Source: Acidimicrobiaceae bacterium
GTDB taxonomy: Bacteria; Actinomycetota; Acidimicrobiia; Acidimicrobiales; RAAP-2
DNA: 51,968 nucleotides
Assembly (NCBI GenBank): GCA_003155135.1
Contig: PMFN01000012.1
Span: forward strand, 1-51,968
Reading direction: 5' to 3'
Position 1 is the stretch's first letter; each line of letters starts with the position of its first letter. Below, piece by piece: positions 16,569-24,215 of the stretch. The position numbers were made by a program, and so were the translations under genes. The notes beneath the pieces are model-generated. The model was not told the origin of the DNA and made no database searches. It worked only from the letters and a program-made list of their open reading frames with translations.

Positions 16569-18067
16569 CCGCCACCTGCCCCGCCGGGCACCGCTCGACC
16601 ACGCTCGACTATTGCGGCCAGTGCGGGATCCCGATGCGAGGCGATCCGGCGGACGGTGCTTCCGTCACGATCGGCGCCTCCGAAGGTCCACGGGCCAGGC
16701 CCGAGAGTCGGTCCACCCGTTCGTGCCCGAACTGCGCGGCTGTCGTCGCCGACTCGGCGACGTGTGCGGAGTGTGGCTTCCGCTTCGACGCACCGGACAG
16801 CGTGGCGGTGTGGGAAGAGCAGCACTGGGACGTGGTGGCGCGCCACGACCGCCAGTACTTCGACATGGTCGACCCCGAGGGCATCGAGTTCCCCGACGAG
16901 GTGGTGTCCCGACGCATCCCGTTGCTCGGCGACCACATACGCATCGGGCGCCGCAGCAAGACCAAGGACATCTTCCCCGAGATCGACCTGTCCGGTTCCT
17001 TGGAGGATGTCGGGGTCTCGCACCGCCACGCCGTCCTCCTGCGCCAGGCCGCCGGCAACTGGGCCCTCACCGACGCGGGGTCGACCAACGGGACCTACTT
17101 GAACGCCGAGCAGGACCCCCTGCCCGCCAACGAGCGGGTGCCACTGCGCGATGGCGACCAGATCCATATCGGCGCATGGACGACCCTCACCATCGAGCGG
17201 GTCGACGCCAGCGACACCCACTCGGCCGAAGTGGAGCTCCCCTCCAAGGACACACGCGGTATGGCGCGCACCCGCCGGGAGCTCGACATCGCGCTGCTCG
17301 GACCGCTCGAGGCGACGGTGTCGGGATCGAAGCTGCCGATCGGCGCGCCCAAGGCACGTGGCGTCCTCGCCATCTTGGCCCTCCGCATCAACACGGCCGT
17401 GTCAATCGGCGACCTCGAGTGGGCGCTGTGGGGCGACCAGGAGCCTCCGACCGCCGGCAAGGCCCTGCAGGGCTACATCTCGACGTTGCGCAAGTCCCTG
17501 CCGGCCAATGTGATCGAGACCACCCCGCAGGGCTACCGCCTGGTCGGCCCGAAGGACGTCGTCGACGTGTTCCGCTTTGAGCGGCGGACGAACCGAGGTC
17601 GGGAGCTGCTCGCCTCGGGCCACCCCGGGGCGGCGGTGGCCGAGACGACTCGGGCCCTCGAGCTCTGGCGCGGCGAGCCGCTCCCCGACCTGGTGGACGC
17701 GCCCGAGTACGCCGGCGAGATCGTGCGATTGCGCGAACGCCGGGCGAGTGCGGAGGAGGACCTCTTCGAGGGGCGCCTCCAGCTCGGCGATCACCAGGGC
17801 GTGATCGCCGACTTGAGCGCAGCGGTCGAAGAGCAGCCGCTGCGCGAACGCCGGTGGGCCCAGCTCATGCTCGCCCTCTACCGGACCGGTCGACTGTCTG
17901 AGGCGATGAACGCCTACGAGCGGCTGCGGCTCAACCTGGCCGAGGAGCACGGGACCGTCCCGTCCGCCGAAATCAGCGCCCTCGAGAACGCCATCATTAT
18001 GGACAGGCCCGAGCTGCGGTGGGCGCCGCCGTTGGCAACCGGCGACACGTCGCCAGGCCCACTGTAG
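16565..18067 (+). CDS. FHA-SARP transcription factor (zinc ribbons, FHA, winged helix, BTAD)
   Basis: A 500-aa cytosolic protein. Residues 5-24 form a zinc ribbon (C-x3-H...YC-x2-C) and 54-73 a second (CPNC...CAEC). Residues ~115-212 are an FHA phosphothreonine-binding domain with GRR (128-130), VSHRH (151-155) and GSTNGTYL (172-179), so the pThr-binding residues are present. From ~240 a winged-helix domain of the OmpR/SARP type follows (ALLGPLEATVSG ... WALWGDQEPPTAGKALQGYI ... PQGYRLVG), then a BTAD helical domain (~334-480; ELWRGEPLPDLVDAPE, ERRWAQLMLALYRTGR). EmbR of mycobacteria has the same parts in another order (winged helix-BTAD-FHA) and is activated by kinase. Being in the PknG operon, it may read phosphorylation by PknG, playing the place of GarA but acting on DNA; this is inference. 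GTG start overlaps the VWA stop. Confidence 0.9.
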   Translation: MTATCPAGHRSTTLDYCGQCGIPMRGDPADGASVTIGASEGPRARPESRSTRSCPNCAAVVADSATCAECGFRFDAPDSVAVWEEQHWDVVARHDRQYFDMVDPEGIEFPDEVVSRRIPLLGDHIRIGRRSKTKDIFPEIDLSGSLEDVGVSHRHAVLLRQAAGNWALTDAGSTNGTYLNAEQDPLPANERVPLRDGDQIHIGAWTTLTIERVDASDTHSAEVELPSKDTRGMARTRRELDIALLGPLEATVSGSKLPIGAPKARGVLAILALRINTAVSIGDLEWALWGDQEPPTAGKALQGYISTLRKSLPANVIETTPQGYRLVGPKDVVDVFRFERRTNRGRELLASGHPGAAVAETTRALELWRGEPLPDLVDAPEYAGEIVRLRERRASAEEDLFEGRLQLGDHQGVIADLSAAVEEQPLRERRWAQLMLALYRTGRLSEAMNAYERLRLNLAEEHGTVPSAEISALENAIIMDRPELRWAPPLATGDTSPGPL

Positions 18068-18072
18068 GGACC

Positions 18073-19680
18073 ATGTCGGACAGCACGCTCGAGGCAGCCC
18101 GGGTCCGCGCCGCCGTGTTCCGCCAGACATTCTTCGGCTACCGCCAGGACGACGTCGACCGCGCCCTTGCGCGCTACGCCGACGGTCTCGAAGGTGGGAG
18201 CCCCCCTCCGCCGCCAAGCGGCCGGCACCTCTTTGCCAGGGGCATCCGGGGCTACCACGTGCGAGAGGTGGAGCAGTTCGTCGAGCACTGGCGCCGAGCG
18301 GCATGGGGCGGAACCACAGATGCGCAGGGCGCGTGGCCGGTCGTCACCGCGGGCGGCCTCGGCGCCTTGGCGACCAGCAAGGTGGCAGCAGGCTCTCCGA
18401 ATCCCCCCCAGCGATCCAGGCCGCCCGCCGCGCAATTCTGGCTCGCCGCCGTGGCGTGGGCCGCCCTGCTCGCGGGCCTGCCCGTGCTCCTCGTGCTCTG
18501 GTCAGCCTTCTTCGGGAGGACTGACGGCGCGCGCCAAGCCCAGATCGTCTGGGCGGTCGTCATCGTGCTCCTCGGCGCGGCGGGCGCAGCCGTCGCCGGG
18601 TACCGCGGCACCTTCGCACTCACCATCAAGGTCCACCCTCGGCCGAGGTCGGCGAACCACCAGCGTTCCCGCGCTGCCGACTACCCGCCGCCGGTGGCGT
18701 CGACGATCGCAGCGCAACCCCCACCGGGTTGGGCCCCGCCACCGCGACCCACGACGGCTGACGCTTCGGTCTGGGCGGTGCAGGACGCCGTCGGCCCGGG
18801 CGCTGACCGCGGGGCATTCGCACCCCCGTTGCAGGGAGGCGAACTCGAAGCTGCGGTGGCCGGTCGCGCCACCCAGGCAGAGGGCTTCTGGCCGTTCTTC
18901 ATCCTGCTGAGCGCGCTGGTGCTCGCCATGCCGTGTTTCCTGGTGGCGTGGGGGGCGTTGGCCGGCGCATCGGACCTGGCCCGCAGCGCGCAGGTCGAGT
19001 GGGGACTCGGTCTGCTCGTCGCCTTCGTGATCGTGCTCGCTCGGCTCTGCCGCACCGGTACGACCGTGACGCCCGACGGTCTCACCAGGCACTTCCTCTT
19101 TCACCGCCGTCGCCTGGCATGGTCGGATCTCAACCAGTTCGGGCCCGGTCCCCGTGGCCTGCCCGGGCTGTGGCTCTCTCGTGCCTCGGGGCGCCCCCTG
19201 CAGGTCCCGAGTGCCCTGCACTCCTGCTCGCGCCAGGAGGCGACCGACACCGCCCGGTTCATCAACGACGAGCTGGGCCTGCGAGCGTTCGACGTGGACG
19301 TCGCGGTCCGTCCCGGCCGCAACGTGCTCGTCGTGTGGGCGGGCTGGTCGTGGCCCGTGACGCTGTTCACTGCGGGCATCGCCGCACCGCTCGTCTATCT
19401 CGTTGGAGCCCGGCTCACCCGGCGTCGCTGGTTGTGGCTCCTTGCCGCCGCCTTCACCGATGCAACCGTGTTCGGGGTGGCCTTCACCTACTCACCCTCC
19501 TCCACGCCGGAGACGGCCTCGCTTGTCGTCTTTGCCTCCTCCACGCTCATACTCCTTGTCACGTGGCTCGGGGGGTGGCGCGGCCGAAACACCTGGACGG
19601 CGTGGAAGGAGCCGGCGGCCCGCACCGCCGGCCAACTCAAAGCGGGCGTGCCACTGGGAGGTGGTCGCCCCCGAGGCTGA
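18073..19680 (+). CDS. Membrane protein with DivIVA-like motifs and a PH-like domain
   Basis: A 535-aa protein, last gene of the operon. The N-terminus has two short segments resembling the membrane-binding motif of DivIVA proteins: FFGYRQDDVDRALARYADGL (~16-35) and GIRGYHVREVEQFVEHW. Two membrane helices follow (LAAVAWAALLAGLPVLLVLW and VVIVLLGAAGAAVAGY), a Pro-rich cytosolic linker, two more (FFILLSALVLAMPCFLVAWG, GLLVAFVIVLARL), then a bacterial PH-like domain (TVTPDGLTRHFLFHRRRLAW to RFINDELGL) and two or three final helices. DivIVA-like motifs favour curved or polar membrane, so the module may be spatially restricted. The ATG at 18073 is preceded by AGGGA. The 3' end overlaps the convergent acyltransferase gene by 44 bases. 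Function unknown. Confidence 0.82.
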   Translation: MSDSTLEAARVRAAVFRQTFFGYRQDDVDRALARYADGLEGGSPPPPPSGRHLFARGIRGYHVREVEQFVEHWRRAAWGGTTDAQGAWPVVTAGGLGALATSKVAAGSPNPPQRSRPPAAQFWLAAVAWAALLAGLPVLLVLWSAFFGRTDGARQAQIVWAVVIVLLGAAGAAVAGYRGTFALTIKVHPRPRSANHQRSRAADYPPPVASTIAAQPPPGWAPPPRPTTADASVWAVQDAVGPGADRGAFAPPLQGGELEAAVAGRATQAEGFWPFFILLSALVLAMPCFLVAWGALAGASDLARSAQVEWGLGLLVAFVIVLARLCRTGTTVTPDGLTRHFLFHRRRLAWSDLNQFGPGPRGLPGLWLSRASGRPLQVPSALHSCSRQEATDTARFINDELGLRAFDVDVAVRPGRNVLVVWAGWSWPVTLFTAGIAAPLVYLVGARLTRRRWLWLLAAAFTDATVFGVAFTYSPSSTPETASLVVFASSTLILLVTWLGGWRGRNTWTAWKEPAARTAGQLKAGVPLGGGRPRG

Positions 19681-21040
19681 GCACCTCTTCGAAACCCTCC
19701 ACGCAGCAGGCCATCAACGCGTCGTAGTCGGGTGCGGCTGCGGTGTCGATGGTGAAGCCGATGCAGCACGTGCCGTTGTAGGAGAGGAGTGTCACGTTGA
19801 GCGAGGACCCGGTCGTCGGCCCGAAGGCGTAATAGCTGCTCACCGGCGCGCCGCCGAGGAAGATCGGCATGTTCACCCCCGGCACGTTGGAGGCAACAAA
19901 GTCCACGTTCTTCAACATGGAGCCGACCACTCGCGAGGGCAGCAGGTTGAGGGTGCCGGCGATGCTGTTGGAGAAGGGGATGGCCCGCTCGTCGCGCGCG
20001 GAGCGGCACCGCTCGCCGGTCAGCCGTACACGCGCTGCGGGGTCGGCGACCCCGACCGGCAAGGTGAAGCGCTCGAGCGTGATGCGGTTTCCCCCCGTGG
20101 GGTCGTCATCCTTGCGGATGGAGATGGGCAAGGTGATGCGCAGGTCCTCCACCTTGGCGTGGTGAAGCTCGTGGTAGCGGCGGAGCCCCCCCGTCACCGA
20201 GGCGACGAAGACGTCGTTCAGGGTGCCCCCGACCGAATGGGCTGCCCGCCGCATGTCCTCGAGATCGACGGCGAGCATGTCGAGATGACGGTCGAGGCCC
20301 CGGCCGGTCATCAGGTTCGAGAGCGTGCCCGAGACCGGCTGGACGAACCGTCCGACGGAGCGGGCGGTGGCCAGGACGTCGGCGAGCGCCCCAACCGGAT
20401 CGCGCACCGTTCGTGCGGCGGCGGGCACCGCTCCGGTGACGCCGCGGCGCAGTACCCCGAGTGCCCGGCGGCCGTCGTAGAGCAGCGACTCCCGCACCAC
20501 ACGCACCGTGCTCGGATCGGGCTCGGCCCTCGGGACGGTGACCTGCTCGCCCGGGTCGAGGGCCGCGGTCGTCTCGAACAAGAGGAGGGCGAGCTGCATG
20601 CCCCCGATGCCGTCGGTGAGCGAGTGGTGCACCTTCATGATCAGTGCGGCACGCCCACCGATCAGCTGCTCGACCAGGGTGAACTGCCACAAGGGCCGGG
20701 CACGGTCGAAGCCACTCATCGCCTCGAGCCGGGCGAGCTCGACCACGGTGGCGTCGGTGGCCGGTGTTGGTGCGTTGACCCGGCGCAGATGGAGGGAGAG
20801 GTCGAAGTGCGTGTCGGTCCATCGAGGCGTGGCCAGGCGCCCCGGAGGGTCCACCGGGCGCTGTCGGAAGCGAGGAATCAGCCTCGTGGCTCGCTCGAGT
20901 CGCGATGCGAGCACCTCGAAGTCGGGCGAACGCTCAAGCCACGCCACCGCCAGGATGGTCGAGCGGAGAGCCGGGTCCTTCTCCATGTACCAGGAGAACG
21001 CGTCCGTCTCGCGCATGAATCGATCGCCGTCAGTGACCAC
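19637..21040 (-). CDS. Wax ester synthase/diacylglycerol acyltransferase (WS/DGAT)
   Basis: A 467-aa acyl-CoA-dependent acyltransferase that makes triacylglycerol or wax esters. The active-site HHxxxDG motif is present as HHSLTDGIG (about residue 138); other family marks are MRETDAFSWYMEK at the N-terminus, GGTLNDVFVASVTGGLRRY, and VPGVNMPIFLGGAPV near the C-terminus. Length is typical of Actinobacteria (Tgs proteins). GTG at 21040 follows a G-rich ribosome binding site with TATCGT ~25 bases upstream; an in-frame ATG at 21016 is an alternative. Its last 44 bases overlap the end of the DivIVA/PH gene on the other strand. Confidence 0.93.
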   Translation of the reverse strand: MVTDGDRFMRETDAFSWYMEKDPALRSTILAVAWLERSPDFEVLASRLERATRLIPRFRQRPVDPPGRLATPRWTDTHFDLSLHLRRVNAPTPATDATVVELARLEAMSGFDRARPLWQFTLVEQLIGGRAALIMKVHHSLTDGIGGMQLALLLFETTAALDPGEQVTVPRAEPDPSTVRVVRESLLYDGRRALGVLRRGVTGAVPAAARTVRDPVGALADVLATARSVGRFVQPVSGTLSNLMTGRGLDRHLDMLAVDLEDMRRAAHSVGGTLNDVFVASVTGGLRRYHELHHAKVEDLRITLPISIRKDDDPTGGNRITLERFTLPVGVADPAARVRLTGERCRSARDERAIPFSNSIAGTLNLLPSRVVGSMLKNVDFVASNVPGVNMPIFLGGAPVSSYYAFGPTTGSSLNVTLLSYNGTCCIGFTIDTAAAPDYDALMACCVEGFEEVLSLGGDHLPVARPL

Positions 21041-21291
21041 TGTTACCCCCCAAACGCTGCGCGCGACGATACGCGCACGACGGCACCCGACCTAGAGGCG
21101 AAAGTCCCGGGCGCTCGCCGGGCCGGCGCTCCGCACGCCGAAACCCGCTCGGACACGCCGCCGACAGCCACCAGGCCACCCATGCGCTCGGCCCGAGCGG
21201 GATCGAGGCCGCGGAGTGCGAGAGGGGGCTGGTGCCGTTCTGTCGGGTTGCACGGCGCTCAAGGACGAGGAGCCGGTCGAGCCGCCGACGA

Positions 21292-22044
21292 TCAGGCGAG
21301 GCCCCGGGACTCCTCCACGCGGTGCTTCCACATGAGGGCGAGGCCGAGGACGACGGTGTAGCCGATCAGGACCAACCAGTGTGCGGCCCCGAGCGTCTGG
21401 CCCGAGAGGAAGCCGAGGGCGAGCGAGGCGTGGTGGAAGCTCGGGAGCGCCTGGGCCGCCGACTGGAGCGCGTGCGGCATCTGGCTGACCGGATTGAAGA
21501 GGCCACCGAAGTAGCCGAGGATGAACATGAGGGCGGTTACCACCGGATAGGCCGTCTCGGCGTGCACCATGAAGCCCACAAAGACGCCGAGCACGGCGAA
21601 GGGCAGGGCGGTCACCCACATCAGCGCGGTGAGTGCGAACCACTCACCGATGCCGAGTCGGACGCCGCCGAAGGTGTACCCAACGACCTCGACGAGCACG
21701 AGGACCGGTAGCACCACGAGCATCGAGGCGGTGACCTTGGTCACCACGTAGGACCACGCCGGCATGGGGGTGACGCGCAGCTGGCGGGCCCAGCCGGTCG
21801 AGCGCTCCCCCGCCAACCGGCTCCCGCCCGCGTTGAGGGCCGCCACCACGACACCGAACGTGCACATCGACACCATCAGGTAGACGCGCCACGTCACCGT
21901 GCCATCGACGACTGCGCCCGCGGTGTGCTCGCCCAAGAAGAGCATGTAGAAGACGACAGGGAACCCGATGGTGATGGCGAGGAACTTCCAGCTGCGCAGC
22001 AGGCGCACGAGCTCGAAGCGGATGAAGGCGAACAGCGCGCTCAT
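21292..22044 (-). CDS. ABC-2 type transporter permease
   Basis: A 250-aa membrane protein with six hydrophobic segments. It begins FAFIRFELVRLLRSWKFLAI, typical of ABC-2 permeases, and contains MVSMCTFGVVVAALNAGGSRLAGERSTGWARQ(LRVTPM), the conserved ERxxGxxxxLxxxP region of drug/antibiotic exporters of the DrrB/YadH type. The ATG at 22044 overlaps the stop of the ATPase (ATGA), so both proteins are made together and form a two-component exporter. The open frame extends 22 codons upstream but that part overlaps the ATPase and is unlikely. The cargo is unknown; 250 bases separate it from the acyltransferase gene downstream. Confidence 0.88.
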   Translation of the reverse strand: MSALFAFIRFELVRLLRSWKFLAITIGFPVVFYMLFLGEHTAGAVVDGTVTWRVYLMVSMCTFGVVVAALNAGGSRLAGERSTGWARQLRVTPMPAWSYVVTKVTASMLVVLPVLVLVEVVGYTFGGVRLGIGEWFALTALMWVTALPFAVLGVFVGFMVHAETAYPVVTALMFILGYFGGLFNPVSQMPHALQSAAQALPSFHHASLALGFLSGQTLGAAHWLVLIGYTVVLGLALMWKHRVEESRGLA

Positions 22045-23024
22045 GCGTCCACCTCGGGCGGCAGCTTGCGCCCGCAGGCGGTGAGCGCGACGAAGGCGTC
22101 CTCCAGGCATGCCCCGGTGACCTCGAGGTCGCTGAAGGCGAGATTCGAGCGCACGAGGTCCCGGAGCGTGGCGTCGGCGTCGAGGCTGACCAGGGTGACC
22201 CCGGTGCCGCGCACCTCGACATCGGTGACGCCCTCGAGGCGGTCATAGCGGGCGGGATCGGGCTCGGGCACGACGAAGCGAAGGTGGCGTGCCGCCACCG
22301 CAGCCTTCAGCGTCGCGCCCGGTCCGTCGGCGACCACCTGGCCGTGGTTGATCACGACGACCCGGTCGGCGATTTGATCAGCCTCTTCGAGATGGTGGGT
22401 GGCAAAGACGATGGTGCGGCCCTCGGCGCCGAACTGGCGCATCATCTTCCAGAAGGTGCGCCGGCCGTCGACGTCCATGGCGACCGTCGGCTCGTCCAAG
22501 AACACGAGCTCGGGGTCGCCGGCGATCGCCAGGGCGAAGCGGACCCGCTGGGCCTCACCCCCTGACAGCCGGTTGGTCTGACGGCACAGGAGCGCGCCGA
22601 TGCCGGCACGCTCGACGGTCGTGTCGAAGTCCGCGGGCCGGCGGTAGAGGCGTCGCACGAGTGCGAGCGCTTCGCTCACCTTCACCCCTGGGGGGAGGCC
22701 GCTACCCGAGCCAGTCTGAAGCATGGCCCCGACCCGGCCCTGGGCCACCGCGTTGTGCGGTGTCGTGCCGAGCACTTCGACGGTCCCCTCGTTGGGGCGC
22801 AGCAGTCCGAGGAGGAGGGACATCGTCGTCGACTTGCCCGCCCCGTTCGGGCCGAGCAGCGCGAGCGTCTCACCGCGCGCCACCGAGAAGTCGAGATGGT
22901 CGAGCGCGAGGTGCTTTCCATACCGCCGGACCACGCCCTTGAACCGCAGGGCGGCCTCGGCGTCGTGGGCCGGTGCTCCTGCCGCTACAGCGTGGTCCGA
23001 GACGGCTAGCTGAGCGGTCGGCAA
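22041..23024 (-). CDS. ABC transporter ATP-binding protein
   Basis: About 327 aa. Nucleotide-binding domain: VVRRYGKHLALDHLDFSV, Walker A LLGPNGAGKSTT, Q-loop in MLQTGSGSGLPPGVKVSEAL, signature LSGGEAQRVRFALA, Walker B ELVFLDEP and H-loop FATHHLEEAD. After the domain comes a C-terminal extension (GATLKAAVAARHLRFVV...) as in DrrA-like exporters. The start is uncertain: the frame is open to 23201, but the upstream part looks non-coding. A TTG at 23024 is the nearest plausible codon; the next (GTG within GVVRRYG) would cut off the first beta strand. A short leaderless reading frame lies just upstream (23006-23065). Confidence 0.88.
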   Translation of the reverse strand: MPTAQLAVSDHAVAAGAPAHDAEAALRFKGVVRRYGKHLALDHLDFSVARGETLALLGPNGAGKSTTMSLLLGLLRPNEGTVEVLGTTPHNAVAQGRVGAMLQTGSGSGLPPGVKVSEALALVRRLYRRPADFDTTVERAGIGALLCRQTNRLSGGEAQRVRFALAIAGDPELVFLDEPTVAMDVDGRRTFWKMMRQFGAEGRTIVFATHHLEEADQIADRVVVINHGQVVADGPGATLKAAVAARHLRFVVPEPDPARYDRLEGVTDVEVRGTGVTLVSLDADATLRDLVRSNLAFSDLEVTGACLEDAFVALTACGRKLPPEVDA

Positions 23025-23194
23025 GGGGATGTCGGGCCCGGGATGGTTTTCGGACCGCGCGCCATGACCACAATGGTAGGTGGCGCCGGACCTGACGCGT
23101 AGGGCAGAAAGGCCCAAAGCACCTAAATATTGCGTAAACCCGCTACCCGTGGGCCGAGCCCCGCAAACGCTGGCCAGCCGTGGAACCTTGCTTC

Positions 23195-23223
23195 TTGACA
23201 TAGTCGATGGGCTTAGTCATGAT
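23195..23223 (+). promoter_or_regulatory. Promoter of the TauD-type dioxygenase gene
   Basis: TTGACA (23195-23200), 17 bases, CATGAT (23218-23223); GGAGAGGA provides the ribosome binding site before the ATG at 23254. One of the best -35/-10 pairs in the window. Confidence 0.6.
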
Positions 23224-23253
23224 TAGCTCCCGCCACCCGGAGAGGACCTCGTC

Positions 23254-24153
23254 ATGACCACGACCAGCACCGCCAGCACCGCCGTCAAGCTCGACATCGA
23301 GCCGCTCTCGGGGACCATTGGTGGGGTGATCCGCGGCCTCGACCTCCACGTCGAGCTCGAACCGGCCACCGTGAGCGCCGTCCGCCAGGCCCTGCTCGAC
23401 TACAAGGTCGTCTTCTTCCCCGAGCAGCACCTCTCCCCCGCCGAGCACAAGCGCTTCGCCGCCTCCTTCGGCGAGCTGACCAACGCCCACCCGATCATCC
23501 CGGGCGTCGACGAGCACAAAGAGGTGTTCGAGATCGACTACACCCGGGCCCGCACCCTCGTCGGCATGGACCCGACCAACGCCGCCGCGGTCTACGGGGA
23601 CCGTGACAAGTGGCACACCGATGTGACCTTCGTCGAGAGCCCCCCGCTCGGCTCCATCCTCAACGCCATCGTCATCCCCGAGGCCGGCGGCGACACCCTG
23701 TGGTCCGACACCCAGGCCGCCTACGAGGGCCTCTCGGCCCCGGTACGCCAGCTGGTCGACGGGCTGAACGCCTACCACGACGGCAACGCCACCTTCGGCG
23801 CGCTGCTGGCCCAGCTGGGCCAGGGCGAGTGGGAGGGCCGCACCTTCACCACCCTCGAGCCGGTGGAGCACCCGGTGGTCCGCACGCACCCCGAGACCGG
23901 GAGCAAGAACCTCTTCGTGAACCCTGGCTTCACCACCCGCATCAAGGGCGTGAGCAGGAAGGAGAGCGACACGTTGCTGCGCTTTCTCTATGAGCACATG
24001 GCCACGCCCGAGTACGTGGTGCGCTACCGCTGGAAGGCCGGCGACCTCGGGTTCTGGGACAACCGCACGACCCAGCACTACGCCATCACCGACTACGGCA
24101 CCAACCACCGGGTCATCCAGCGGGTGACGCTCAGGGGCGACCGTCCCTACTGA
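23254..24153 (+). CDS. TauD/TfdA family Fe(II)/2-oxoglutarate dioxygenase
   Basis: A 299-aa non-haem iron oxygenase. The iron ligands appear as WHTDVTF (H121, D123) and the distal histidine in NRTTQHYAITDY; the 2-oxoglutarate-binding arginine is in HRVIQRVTLRGD. Other family marks: IEPLSGTIGGVIRGLDL, VVFFPEQHLSPAEHKRFA and DTLWSDTQAAYEGLS. The family hydroxylates taurine, alkylsulfates or aryloxyacids, releasing the sulfonate or acid group; which substrate is used here is not clear, and no sulfonate transporter is adjacent. Good promoter and SD upstream. Divergent from the ABC exporter. Confidence 0.93.
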   Translation: MTTTSTASTAVKLDIEPLSGTIGGVIRGLDLHVELEPATVSAVRQALLDYKVVFFPEQHLSPAEHKRFAASFGELTNAHPIIPGVDEHKEVFEIDYTRARTLVGMDPTNAAAVYGDRDKWHTDVTFVESPPLGSILNAIVIPEAGGDTLWSDTQAAYEGLSAPVRQLVDGLNAYHDGNATFGALLAQLGQGEWEGRTFTTLEPVEHPVVRTHPETGSKNLFVNPGFTTRIKGVSRKESDTLLRFLYEHMATPEYVVRYRWKAGDLGFWDNRTTQHYAITDYGTNHRVIQRVTLRGDRPY

Positions 24154-24203
24154 GCGCTCGCCCGCGGCGGCGGGCTGACCAGGGGACCTCTCCGGGCGAC
24201 CGG

Positions 24204-24209
24204 TAGCAT
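24204..24209 (+). promoter_or_regulatory. -10 box of a probable leaderless promoter
   Basis: TAGCAT, six bases before the GTG at 24216. Confidence 0.5.
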
Positions 24210-24215
24210 GCGCCG

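Noticed and set aside
19403-21361. 652-aa open frame opposite the WS/DGAT gene
   Set aside because: Pure shadow: His/Arg/Glu-rich, no motif, while the minus strand holds the HHSLTDGIG active site.
23025-23201. N-terminal extension of the ABC ATPase to the ATG at 23201
   Set aside because: Translates to a sequence unlike any ABC protein and would cover the opposite promoter TTGACA; TTG at 23024 preferred.
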